Source: Lithospermum erythrorhizon
Lineage: Eukaryota; Streptophyta; Magnoliopsida; Boraginales; Boraginaceae
Length of the DNA: 64,000 nt
Direction of reading: 5' to 3'
Assembly: GCA_019722365.1 (NCBI GenBank)
Contig: JADFUC010000852.1
Coordinates: forward strand, 1,302,001-1,366,000
Positions 1-12,031 of this stretch are shown here, in pieces; position 1 is the first letter of the stretch; each line of letters begins with the position of its first letter. The notes beneath the pieces were generated by a model. That model worked only from the letters and a program-made list of their open reading frames with translations, made no database searches and was not told the origin of the DNA. The translations under genes were made by a program, and so were the position numbers.

Positions 1-28
1 TGTTACTTGTGTATAGTGTTAATCTTAC

Positions 29-2786
29 TTTCCAGAAATTTCTTGGAAAGTGCTGGTGATGATGAAGTCAGTGTGGTTCATTGCATAAAGATCAGCACTA
101 AATTGACTGGAAAAATGATACTTTTCATCAAATTTCTTCCAGTAAAGATCAGAATTCAGATACTTCGTTTTCTCCAATGCATGAGCAATGGTTCCCTGCA
201 ACATAAGACAATGAAAAGAGATTCAATAGTCTAGCCCATTAAACTTCCGCCTTGTTCCGATGGTCTATTTGGCGATGTAGAAGCTATATATATACCTGAA
301 CTGCACCAAACTTTTGAGCAAGAAGAGAGGCAGCAAGGTTTCCCTCACTGTAATTGCCAATGATTAAGTCAGGTTTCCCCTGAAGTTCCTTGACAATTTC
401 TGCTGCAACATCCTCAGTGAAACAAAGGCATATTATGTCATATGAGACCATAAGTTTTTCTTTTAAACCAAAAGAGCATTAACCAAGAAAAAATAAAATA
501 AAGTAGGATTTTATCTTCAACCTCAGTGAATGTCTCCATGTATGGCCATACTTCGAAGCGTGAGATCCACTTCCTCAGAATTCCATCTTCGGTTCTGAAA
601 GGAACGCGAAGTATGTAAGCATGCTCAGCTCCATACACTTTCTCAACCCTTTGATTGCAAGTGGTTCCCGTTGCATCAGGTAGAAGGCGGGTGATCTGAA
701 ATAATTCATGACAGACAAGTCTAAAAATGTTGGCAAAAAAGTACTAGAGTTTTGTTATTTCTATAGGGCAAGGTTTTATTATATCTAAAAAGGAAACTCA
801 TGCTACTCACGATCAGTATCCGGGGAATGATATCGAGTCCTTGCTGCTTGAGGCGTTGAAGCATTTCCTTCTCCATAGCAGGAACTTGATCAAGGATGTA
901 AACAACCTAAACCATGTCCCGAAAGTCCCAAACTAGAAGTTAGTATACATTGTACGGAGTAATACTATTAGGCATGTAGGCAAGGTACATCATTCACTCA
1001 GAAAATAATTTGAAGAGCGCAACCAATAAAGTACGAAAATGCAAAACTAGAGAAATTTATTACCTGACCACCAGTATCAGGATATCCCAAAACATTGTCT
1101 TGAGCAAAGTATCCATGTGGAGTAAGAATCACAGCGTTGAAAACAACTGGGATATTTGCAAGGAAAGTTTCAACAGCTTTAGCATCTGGAGCCTCAAGAA
1201 TAAGCAACAGAATATCAATCATGTCCAAAACGCGCCCAGCATTATCCCCCCACCCTCTCTCCAACCCAATCTCTTCGAATTTGGCTTCAAAATCAGAATA
1301 TGGCGTTTCTGGACTCAGGGCAAGCACATATTCCTCTGCTTTCTTCAGAACAGATTTAAGCATGTCCAAGCTTTTTATGCTGTCTTTCAACATCAATGAC
1401 TGCAAGAACATCAAATTAATGTGTAAGTCTTAAAGCACAAAGATTGCGTGCTCAACATGGAAATTCAAGAATATGCAAAATGGTGAGCTAGGAAAATGTA
1501 AAGCCTGCTACACACCTTGCCATTGTAATTATGTTGCCTCAGAAAATCAAGCAATTTTTGAAGAATCTCTTTCTCATTGAACAGCTTTGAAGCAAGAAAG
1601 CGGTTCATGAAGTCAAGGCCATTGCCTATAGCCTTCGAAGTACTTTGCCTGGGAGTTGTCTTGAAAGGCTCGAAATCCACCTCGAAATCGCTCTTGCTGC
1701 ACCATTCACGAGCAATGCCAACTTATATACAGAATAAGGGAACTTATGAAGTCCAAACATATGAATGTGCAGGAAAATAAACTATTTTACCATTTTTCGA
1801 CGACTCTTTCTTTGAACTGTAAGTATTCTTTGGAGCTCAACTCTGCAACGCTGAGTTCTTTGAGATTGAGCAGGATATAGTTCCAGACTCCAGGTTTTAT
1901 GCGTATAGCTAGTCCGATTTCAGGTGGAACAACTATTGCTTCCTATGTATTTTTACATATTTACAAGTTCAATCAAAATATTAAAGTAGTTGTTGATACA
2001 ATAATCTCGGTAAAAGCACACAATTGACTAATGAAAACGTCAATTAACTTGAATAGTTCCGATTATAATGCACGAGTTAAATATCAATCTTTATGTTGCT
2101 AGGAAATGTATTTATCATATAAAATGTCAAAATTCCAATAATATAAAAATATTGTACCAAGTATTACATTAGTTCACTACCTCAAGAAACATTTGTTGCT
2201 TTCATATCATTACCTGGCTTGATCTGAGCACACTCTCAAGTGCAGCAGTCTCTTTGACACCATTTTCATGGTGTGAAAAAGAATGATTCAAGAGATCTAT
2301 CGGTTTCACAAGCCCTTTTTCTTGAGTGTCAATCCTAAAGGAAAAAAAACAAAAAATATGGATTATGAGCATTATTTACATACGAAGTAAAATTGAAAAC
2401 ATAAAAGAACAAAGTAATTTAAAAAGTATATTATATATTTATAGTTTATTGTCAATTGTAAAAAATTTCAACATTAAATAATACATATAACTATGATTTG
2501 AATCAACATTATCATTTATATAGTTTAATACATTGAAAATATAATCTATTGATAGATCTCCATCAACAACATATATAAAAGTATCAAATATTTTAAATAG
2601 TTAATTTTCAAAATTAAGAACATTACAATATAGTAAGAATACAGGGGAGTATTAGTTAAATTTAAGAAAACACAAATGAATAACATACCAAAACTTAAGA
2701 CTTAGTAGTTTTTCAGGATGGTTCTTGATAGCATTGACCAAACTCTCCACAATGCTACCATCATGAGCAACAACAAATTGGGCCAT
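29..2786 (-). CDS. SUS: Sucrose synthase, N-terminal part (gene continues off the left edge)
   Basis: Cytosolic enzyme that cleaves sucrose with UDP to UDP-glucose and fructose, feeding wall and starch synthesis. Coding exons on the minus strand are 2689-2786, 2214-2334, 1791-1942, 1516-1696, 1064-1399, 811-906, 522-695, 296-412 and 29-195. They join in frame over 480 codons, with GT-AG at every junction read. Exon sizes from 152 to 167 bp resemble known SUS genes. Visible blocks include [65 protein letters not shown] and [18 protein letters not shown], closest to the SUS1-type clade. The UDP-binding C-terminal half lies outside the window. The N-terminus is divergent: the usual basic R-x-x-S phosphorylation context is replaced by HDGS. 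The start is the ATG opening [10 protein letters not shown]. No frameshift or stop was seen, so it is read as a functional gene. Confidence 0.95.
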
Positions 2787-3204
2787 GCTTCAACACTTGC
2801 TTTTTTGCAACCTTCATATAAATTATAAAAAAAAATTCATTACAAATGATTAAACTGAAAGTTTTAATTCAACTCCAAAACCATGATGTAGTACAATAAG
2901 TTGAGTATGTGCATGTCTTAAATTTAGATAATCGTCTTGGGTCAACTATATGAATTAGGTGCATTTTGGGTACAAAATCATTATTCGTAGTCAATATGGA
3001 ACTTAAACATTGTACATACGTCTCAACCTTAATAAGCACCTAAACGAGACTAGAAACCATATGAACAAAAAAAAAGAACTACTATCTAGCTTGCTAATGC
3101 ATGCAAGAAACATAAGAAAAATGAACTCACGAAATTAAATAATGGATACTTTTGAAAAAGAGAAATGGTGGTTCTGAGTTGTAGGTTTGAGCTTCAATAT
3201 ATAG
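2787..3204 (-). promoter_or_regulatory. Sucrose synthase leader intron and TATA box
   Basis: Reading the minus strand, a TATATAT core lies at about 3197-3203. It is followed by leader sequence and then a GTGAGTT donor at 3124-3130. The next likely acceptor is just upstream of the ATG, about 2790-2820. Leader introns are usual for SUS genes. The transcription start is inferred, not seen. Confidence 0.5.
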
Positions 3205-3424
3205 TGGAAAAAGTGGTGAAGTTTTGGAATTAAAAATGGTAAGTGGATAAAGTAGAAATTATTATGGTAGGGTCGAAGAAATTTCACTCATTGATCACCA
3301 TCGATTATGTTTATTTTCAAAGGATAAATGCATTCATTATGCGTAAATTATAAATTTTATTGGATAAGAAGATCTTGATGTGATTTTTCTGTATTTGAAA
3401 AGTTTGTTTTAGTATTAAAAAGTT

Positions 3425-3562
3425 TGTTTAGTTAAAAAGAAAGTTTATTAGCCAAGAAAATCCTTAATTGTTTTAGTTAAAAAGAAAGTTTCTTAGCCAA
3501 GAAAATTCTAAATATGTTTTAGTTAAAAAAGAAAGTTTCTTAGCCAAGAAAATCCTAAATGT
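3425..3562. repeat. Three tandem copies of a ~46-bp AT-rich unit
   Basis: The phrase GTTTTAGTTAAAAAGAAAG followed by TTAGCCAAGAAAAT recurs near 3425, 3469 and 3516. A degraded partial copy lies near 3632. It is in the distal promoter of the sucrose synthase gene. No coding potential. Confidence 0.7.
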
Positions 3563-6129
3563 TAATGCTCCTGGATGTTTATCCTCAACTCTCTAGAAGT
3601 TCAAAGCATTTTTAATGTTCGTGACTAGGAAAGTTTATTGCCCAAGAAAATTCAAACAATAAAGTAGTTGCGCCACAAAAAGTTTATACGGAGTATTTTT
3701 TAATATATTTCGAATCGATTTATGTTTTAAATATATATGTAACTATAACCAATCATTTATTTGTTTACTTTTAAATATTTAAATTAACTACATAAAAAAT
3801 GGTATAGTATGATAGTAAAACTTCAATCATGAGACTTCACTTGCTTGAATAACTTCTAATAAACCTTTTTGTGCATTACATATAGTTTACATAATTGGGA
3901 TGCAATAGTGACTGTATATTTTTATAATTAGCAATGTGATATTCTTCATTTATTTAAATACTTGTACAATCAAGTAGATGATCCTGTATTCCTGTTAGTC
4001 ATCAAACATCTAAAGATACAAGGACAGTTACATAAACGATAAATCTTTTTAAACGCTAGATTCTATAAGAAAATACGTGGTAACTATCATATATTATTCC
4101 GATGTAACAATTTTAAATCTGCGACACATTATGCTATGAAGAATTCCTTCACAAGGGAAAAATCATACGCTACAATTTTTTTAAGCATTCAAAAAATAAC
4201 TTATTAACAATGGGTTTCTGTCATCAAAAGTTGGGATTCTCTTATAATGCTAACATTTTTATATGGTGTTAACTGTGTTAACTTATTTTTCTTTGATTTA
4301 TTTTAAAGTTTTTTAATATATACATGTACAAATGTATTCTAGAATGAAATTAATGAACAAAAATTGACTATAAATATATTCTAGAGTTGAGAAATTTGTA
4401 AATTTATATGTAGAGTACATATGTATTTCGGTATGAGTGCAAATGTCTACAGATCGTTATGAATTTTATGTTGACAGATCAACGTTGGTAATTTCCGGTT
4501 GATGATGGTTACGCCCCCGATCAACCCGACCAACTTTAATAATCAATCGATCAATATTTACGAAAGTTATCATACGTTATCACTATATTAGTATTAGTAC
4601 AGTAACAAAACTCCCAAAATTTAGCATAAACTCTCATGGCATGAACAATTCTCTATTAGAAGTCTATATTCTGGAGACCACTATAACGACCTACTACTCA
4701 TTGGGTGATAGAATTACCATTCGTTGACAACTTAAAAGAGAATTCAAGCAAATTAAAGGGACTCTTGTCGGCAATTTACGATAAACTTTGCTTATAATTT
4801 AAGCCAGATATAGTAGTAATGATTTCTATATATGTTCGAAGATAATTTCTAGAAGTATCACTATTTTTAGAATATGTTTTTCAAATATGAAAGTTACAAA
4901 TTGTCAATCATAAAATAATGATAATGGAGTTTAAGAGTCGTCCTTATTCAATAAACAAATTCGTTATTTTATATTGGGGTTTTACCAATATTATTATGTT
5001 ATCACCATGGGCTAATATCCTAGAAGATGAAGGCATACACGTATTAATAAGAGGAGGAGATTTAAGAAGGCTATGCAGTTCAATTGTTCAGTATTCGACC
5101 TCCACATTCCTTGTGCTTTTCACAGCAGTATACCTTATCCCAAAATTGAAAAAAATAATATCCAATTATCATTTCAAAATTTCGAGTATTCCATATTAAT
5201 ATGTTAAGTTCATAAATGACAGTTATTAGCATGCATATATATTATATATGTTACTCCCTCCAGTTTAATTCAACTGAGATTTTTGTGCTTCTTAGTAAAA
5301 GTAATGCGATGCGTTAACGCTGTGGTAGATTTATTACACGTAATTTTATTATTATAATTATATAAAGTAACATAAAATTATGTAACTTTGTTACACGTGA
5401 TTTCATTGTTATAATTATAAAAGATAATATAAATTGTAGTAGAAAAATAAAATTATCGAATAAATATACTTGTATATATTTTAAAAAATATCAATTTCCT
5501 CGTGAAAGATCGTCTACCTCATCTTAAATACTTTCGCTTTAAATCATCCCTTAACATAGATTGTATCACCGTGTATTGTGGAGATCATGTATAGTTATAC
5601 TTAATACTACTCCAACACATGATGTATAATATTATAAAGTAGGAAAACTCTTAATCTTTGCTCGTAAAAAGGAAATTAGAAAGATCTTGAATTATAAATT
5701 TAAAAGCATGAAATCGTAAAATTTGAAAATATTCTCTACATATTTTAAAATTTATTATCTAAAAATTCAATTTCATACTTAAATCGTCAAAATTTCTCCA
5801 TCTTTTGTCTTTTTATTTGTTAATTAAAGTTGATATCTTCAATGCATCATCATCTTTATCGAAGATGATTTTCGATACCGATTAACATTTGTTTACTATT
5901 TTATTCTTTGTTGAATTAGACATATGTTTTTTCTTGAGTATGCGAATTCATTTTTTTTTTTTAATTATACATAGTTAATTCGCTCATGTTGGTTTTGAGT
6001 AATAGTTTGTCACCGAGTTAAAAGAGAATATTACGCTTAAAGACAAAAATGTGAAATCGCCGATTTTTGGCTAAAAAGAATATTAAGCAAGACAATAGTT
6101 TGTCTCATATTGGTTTCAAATTAATAATT
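3563..6129. other. Gene-free AT-rich spacer
   Basis: No gene could be supported. A 93-codon open frame at 4918-5199 resembles no known family and sits in AT-rich sequence. A lone Stowaway-like end (ACTCCCTCC) lies near 5252 with no matching right end. A short internal duplication around TTACACGT is seen at 5330-5420. Confidence 0.6.
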
Positions 6130-6760
6130 TATCTCTAAAAGATCGTTAAATTTTCTTTTTCAATAATCAAAATTATTTAAATCTCAACCAACAAAATTTC
6201 AAAATTATGAATATTTCAATTTTCTTTTTCAATAGTCAACATTATTAAGAATTTAACCACTAAATTATGAATACTACATACAAAATCCATCTTTAAAAGA
6301 GGGTTCAATTTTTTTTCAATAGTCAAATTTTTTTAAAGCTAACCAATAAAACTTAAAATTTATGAAAATATCGTAGTACCTCCATCTCTAAAAGGTTAAT
6401 TGATTTTCTTTTTGAATAGTTAAAATTATTTAAAAGTCAACAATCAAAATTTAAAATTTATGAATATATTTCTCATCCATCTCTAAAAGATCGTTTACTT
6501 TTCTTGTTCAATAGTCAAAATTATTTAAAACTCAACCGACAAAACTAAAGAATTATGAAGACTGCATACCACCTCCGTCCTCACAAATATTCATGAATTT
6601 TCTTTTCAATAGTTAAAATTATTTAAAACTCAACCACCAAAATTTAAAATTTATAAATACTAAATATGACGTCGTTCTCTAAAAGATCGTTCAATTTCTT
6701 TTTCAATAGTCACAATTATTTAAAACTCCACCAACAAAATTGATAACTTATGATTACTAT
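6130..6760. repeat. ~95-bp tandem repeat, about seven diverged copies (block A)
   Basis: Each unit carries variants of TTTTTCAATAGTCAAAATTA, a stretch like ACTCAACCAACAAAATTTAA, and then CTCTAAAAGATCGTTCAATT. Copies start about every 95 bp. The same units reappear at 8180-8290 and 8590-8740, so the block belongs to a larger duplication. Confidence 0.75.
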
Positions 6761-6859
6761 ATTCTTATTACTTTCATGGCTAAGAAATTTTTCAATAGTC
6801 AAAATTAATTTTTTTATTTTCTTAATAATTGATACACAACTTTGGTTTGAATCAAAATG

Positions 6860-7200
6860 ATCATTTTAACACTAAAGTAAGTTGAAAATGTGCCATGTTG
6901 ATATCATTATTTCCGCGAGAATAATATAACACAATTTATAAAGTACTTGAGTTCAAAATTAAAACACTTATCTTGTCATAATTTATTACGTCATTCATAC
7001 ATAATTTGAATACTTTTATCCATCGAGGAGAAAGATTGTCTTGAGAGATTAATCTAATGAACAAATTAACAAACTTTGTCATCCTGAAATTAAGACATAT
7101 AACATTGATTTGAATAACAAATTATAATATTTTTAGTAAATTACTTTTAATATATTAATACTTTAAATATTTTTCATCATATAATAAATCAGCTGAAACA
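6860..7200. repeat. Diverged duplicate block B, copy 1 (copy 2 at 8720-9060)
   Basis: Both copies share GAGTTCAAAATTAAAA, then TTTGAATACTTTTATCCATC, then a tail with ATTAATACTTTAAATATTTT. Spacing and order are the same, with small indels. With blocks A and C this defines two head-to-tail copies of one non-coding module. Confidence 0.7.
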
Positions 7201-7252
7201 CAATACGGCCCGAATGAATGGCTTGAATTCTGAATACGAATCACAAAATATT

Positions 7253-8035
7253 TAGGTGTTTGATAACCGTTCAAAGAAAAAAACTTCAAATTGAGTTATT
7301 TTGACAATTTGTCCCTACATGGATTAAAATTTCTTTATATATGGAATCGTATATTAAATAAATAATACTATAATAGACCATTAAATAATAAATCTTATTA
7401 AATTTGATTAAATAAATATTAAAATATAAATAAAATTCTAAAGCCACCAAAAAATCTAGCAGACACCAAATCGAACTGAATCAACGCCATCTCGATTACC
7501 TGATGTTTGACAAATAGCCACCAAAAAAATATCTTTGAAAAAAAGCCAACCACTTGATTCTACAGTTAACGAATCTCGCGTCAGAGTATTATAGCTTGAT
7601 GCAATACATTGAATAAAATACAAAATTAACAAAAAACGATAAAATAATTGACTTTTCATATTAACATGCAATACATTGAATAAAATATAAAAATTAAATT
7701 AAAAATAACACATTCGGTATAATAAATTGAATAGAAGGGATAAAAAATTATTAACTTTTGTGATAGAATTGGAAGAATAATGTGTAAGGTGAAGAAAGAG
7801 GAGAAAAAAGTTGTTTTCTTTTAGGAGTTCACAAATTGGATAAGAGGAGGTGGCAAGATTATTTGATGAAAGGTAAAAAATAAGCTAGGAATTTTAATTT
7901 AATTTTTTGTTAAGCACTTAAAATAATTCATTAACTAACAAGCTTAATAAATTAAGTGTTGAATTAATTAAGTTTAAGTTAAGTGACGAATTAATTAAGT
8001 TTAAGTGCTTAATAAGTTTAACAAACACCCCCTTA
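7253..8035. mobile_element. Possible hAT-like non-autonomous element inside the duplicated module
   Basis: The segment lies between blocks B and C in the first module and is absent from the second. Its ends look inverted: AGGTGTTTGATAA on the left and TTTAACAAACACCCCCTTAT on the right. Near the right end the interior carries repeats of AATTAATTAAGTTTAAGT. I could not find a clean 8-bp target duplication, so the class and edges are tentative. Confidence 0.4.
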
Positions 8036-8039
8036 TACT

Positions 8040-8165
8040 TATTATTTTTCAATACTATTTTTAATTACTACATGTGAATTATTTAGCTAAAAATTTCAAT
8101 AAGAACAAATTCAGAGCATGTTTCAAGCAAAAAAATTTAAAATTCTACAACTTTGATAGTTTGAA
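8040..8165. repeat. Duplicate block C, copy 1 (copy 2 at 9426-9541)
   Basis: Both copies run ACATGTGAATTATTTAGCTA or a variant, then AAATTTCAATAAGAACAAAT, then ATGTTTCAA and onward. Copy 2 begins exactly where the MITE at 9148-9432 ends, which fits insertion of that MITE next to block C. Confidence 0.7.
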
Positions 8166-8349
8166 GTTCAGGCAGCTTAAAACTTAAAATTATGGAAATA
8201 TCATACTACCTTCATTTCTAAAAAGTTAATTAATTTTCTTTTTGAATAGTTACATTATTTAAAAGTGTATATAAATACTAAATTTCACATCCATCTCTAA
8301 AATATATGAAGCTACATACTACCTGTCTACAAATGTTAAATGGATTTCT

Positions 8350-8594
8350 TTTCTCCTCCGTCACAAAGATTGTCAGCTTTGGCTTTTTGTTATACCTCTT
8401 GAATTTTGACCGTATATATTTTGTTTTGTATTGTATAATGCCAGTGAAAACTATATCAATGAAAATACATTTCAAACTCTTTCATTGACATATTTTTTAT
8501 AAAATATTATACAACACAAACAAATATATTAAGGTCAAAGTTTGAAAGAGATTCTGGCCAAAAAAAATGAGCAATCTTTGTGGGATGGAAAGTA
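8350..8594. mobile_element. Stowaway-like MITE
   Basis: Left end CTCCTCCGTCACAAAGATTG. The right end, read in reverse complement, is TACTTTCCATCCCACAAAGA followed by TTG. The terminal inverted repeats are typical of plant Tc1/mariner-type MITEs. It is about 245 bp with no coding capacity and lies between copies of the 95-bp repeat. Confidence 0.65.
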
Positions 8595-8719
8595 ACTCAG
8601 ATTAAAATTATTTAAAAAGCTCAACCACCAAATTTAAAATTTATAAATACTAAATACTATTATTTATAAAAATTCGTTCAATTTTCTTTTCGATAGTATG
8701 ATTATTTAAAATTTCGCCA

Positions 8720-9060
8720 ACAAAATTATTAGCTTATGATTCTATATATTATAAAGTAAATTCAAAAATATTATATGTTGATATATATTTCACATAATAA
8801 TATAAAATTTTATAAGTATTTGAGTTCAAAATTAAAAGCGTTAACTTGTGTAATTATTACGTTTCATTCATTCATATAATTTGAATACTTTTATACATCG
8901 AAGGTGTCTGAATTAATTTTTAATGATCAAATTAAAAAACTTTTGTCATCTTTATTTATATACATAATAGTGATTTGAATAATAAATTATAATATTTTGT
9001 AAATATTTTAAATATATTAATACTTTAAATATTTTTCATAGTATATTATATAATACACCG
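8720..9060. repeat. Duplicate block B, copy 2
   Basis: Diverged second copy of the block at 6860-7200, recognised by the shared segments GAGTTCAAAATTAAAA and TTTGAATACTTTTATACATC. It is followed by about 85 bp of unique sequence and then the MITE at 9148. Confidence 0.7.
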
Positions 9061-9147
9061 TATTAACGTAAAACAAAGCGGTAGGTTTCCCTGCTTCTTC
9101 ATATTAAACCTTATGGTAATGACTTTAACTTAAGCGCTTCGCTGTAA

Positions 9148-9432
9148 TATTCCCTCCGATTTTTTTACGTAGCGTCAAACTGACTTTTTTTATTTTAAAA
9201 TATTTCTTTGGGGGTGATCTGATATTTAGCGAGTTTTCCTTTAAGCCCTTACTTAATGTATTCAAAAGTTACATAGTGAATATAAAAGTTTTACTTTATG
9301 TTAGTGCTATTAATTATTGTTTTAGTTATTGATTAGGAATATATAGGTAAAATGTACTACATTCTTAATTGCTTCTTAATTAACGTGAAAAATGCTAGGA
9401 TGTCAAGTAAAAAAAAATCGGAGGGAGTATTA
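9148..9432. mobile_element. Stowaway-type MITE with near-perfect terminal inverted repeats
   Basis: The left end is TATTCCCTCCGATTTTTTTA. The right end is AAAAAAATCGGAGGGAGTAT, its near-exact reverse complement, and both sit at TA dinucleotides as expected for Stowaway targets. The length is about 285 bp. The interior has no ORF. The close match of the ends suggests a fairly recent insertion compared with other MITEs here. Confidence 0.85.
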
Positions 9433-9541
9433 TTTTTCATTACTATATGTGAATTGTTTAGCTACAAATTTCAATAAGAACAAATTCTACATGTTTCAAA
9501 CAAAAATTTGAAAATTATTCAATTTTGATGATTGAAATTTT

Positions 9542-12031
9542 AATTATAAACTCAGTACATACAATCATACCATTAGATTAAGGGTATTTTTAGTCCGTTC
9601 AATCATGAAAATGGAATAAACTTTTAAGACAACTTCATTATATATATATATATATATTTTTTTGAGAGTAAAACTTTTGATCAATAATTATTTTTATTTC
9701 TAATTCTAATAAATATAATATGTATATCATTTGATCTATTTGTAAACATATTTTCTTTATTATTTTTTCATAAACTACTTTCATAAGGTAATAATTAAAA
9801 AGTTATTCATGATCAAAGCTCTACCTTAAAATTAGAAAACGCCAATTAAAAAATAAGGAGTAAATTTGAAGGAGTACTAATTAAATTTTTACATATTCAA
9901 AAGATATACTCAAATTAATGGTGCAGAACCAATCAGAAAAGGTAATTTCGATTAAGGATTGTTACTTATCTCCTAATTGGTTTGCTTGTCTAAATCATCT
10001 AACCAGGAAACACATGGACATATGAACAAAACTGTAACTCAATTAGTTGGGGCAGTTAATAGTGGTATTGTTTTTACAAATTGAAGGTGACTTTTAGTCA
10101 ATCATAAGAAAAAAATCCAGACATTTTTTAGTCTTCTACTTATATATTATTTGGTTAAATTCATTTTAATAAATTTTTTTCGAATTGAAATTTTAACCAT
10201 GAATAACTTTAAATTTTATTATGAGAAATATAAGAAAATAAGGTTATGAATTTTTAGATGATAACAATTTTATATTTATTAAAATAAAGAATAAAAATAA
10301 TTCTTGGTCTTCATTAGCTCAATTTTATATTTTTAGATGATAACAATTTTATATTCATCACAATTAAAATGAGTTTGGATAAAGTATCTTTTACCATAGT
10401 TCTTGGTCTTCATTAGCTCAATATACTTTAACTAGATCTTGTCCTTTTAATTTACTACTTTTCCATTATATAGTTGGAATGTTCATTGAAATATTAAAAT
10501 GGAAAATGTAGACTAATTAACTAGATCTTGTCCTTTTAGTTCCTGTATTGTCCATTTTTTTTTAAAGGAAAGCAATAATGTAGCTATTTAAGTTTGATTG
10601 ACATATTACCTTTTTTGAAGTTCTAAAAAAACAAATACAGAGTATTATTTTTTGTAGACTAATTAACTGTTACAGGTCCTGAAAAACACAACCCCCACCC
10701 CTTCCCTCCATCTTCCCCAACCACCCCTGGCCAGTGGCCACTATCTCTACCAACCATCACCATTTTTAATAATAACACTAAGGAGATTACAAATTTTAGA
10801 GTATTAAAACAAATCAAGATATCTTTAAATCTACTAAATCAAGCATAGAACTTGAGCACTACATAAGAAACTAAAAATAGTCGAGGCACCAAATGATATT
10901 ACAATTAATCACAAGTAAAAAGGATGAAAAAAGGAAGTGTCAAAATGTATGTTATATATAATCCTAATTACTCAATGAAGTGGAAAGTGGTGTGATGATA
11001 AGAAGCTTGGTTAAAAAGGGAAAAACAGGTAAAGAAGTCACAGTAATTGGACAAGACTAGCAACTGAACAAGATTGAAAGCATACATAATCACATTAACA
11101 TGTTCCAATGCATTTGTAGAGGCCTCCACACAAGAGTGGAGTGCAATGTCTACTACTCTATTTCATAATAGAAAAGAAATGTAAGTAGTATAACGAGTCA
11201 TTTTGATATATTCCATTATATGCAAGAGTCACAGAACATAAAATCTTTGACTTCACAAAACATGGAAAGTGGAAGTACAGAAGAGTCGGTATTCACAAAA
11301 TTCCCACAGCCTTTGGCCATAAGCATAAGAAGGATGGATAACAATACAGGAGCAGGAGATCTAACTAAAAGGAAAGAAGATAGAGAAAATAGTTGGAACA
11401 GTAACAGCAAGATATGAAAAGATAACGAGACCCCTGTACATATACCTCTCTATTGATCTCCTAACTTTCAAAAGGCCTACTAGACACATACACTATACAA
11501 AATACCTACAACAACCTAGCCTCCCTAAGATCTTGGCTTTGCAAAACCTTGAAACATGACAAATTTGCCGATGCCAACTTATGATGCTCTTCATGGAATA
11601 CTGAATTTCATCTGCCAAAAGAAATATTGGTATTAACATGAAGTGTAATTTCTATGCCCGAAAAAGCACTCAAGGGGAAGTATTTTTATCTACATAGAGA
11701 GTGATCCTTTGAATATAATTATAATGAAAAGAGAATCCATGATCTCGTTCTTTTAGGACAAGGACTAAATCATAATCTACAAAGAATAGCTATTAAGAAT
11801 AAAGAAGATGCATCAATAATGCAGGTGTCCAACTAGAAACAAAAATTACCTGTACATAAATATTTCACGATCATGTTCAACCCCATCCAGCGAAGGGCAG
11901 CTGCATGGTAATCCCTGCCTCGAATAACAAATCTCAACCCACTCAAGAATCACCAGGTGTGATATATACATTAGTGTTCCAGCTTGAACCACTGACCCTT
12001 GCTGCTAGGATTGTGGAGCTTGTCGCAGCTG
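9542..12031. other. Spacer, with the probable EAF1 3' untranslated region at its right end
   Basis: No protein gene supported. It holds a (TA)n run at about 9640-9658, a duplicated phrase TTCTTGGTCTTCATTAGCTC near 10300 and 10400, and a short C-rich patch at 10690-10740. Sequence from about 11200 to 12031 is less AT-rich and lies directly behind the EAF1 stop codon, so it probably holds that gene's 3' UTR. The poly(A) site cannot be fixed from sequence alone. Confidence 0.5.

Noticed and set aside
4918..5199. 93-codon open frame
   Set aside because: Very AT-rich, no recognised motif, no splice partner or neighbouring gene; consistent with chance.
11216..11417. Pair of overlapping open frames behind EAF1
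   Set aside because: Probably 3' UTR sequence; neither frame resembles a known protein.
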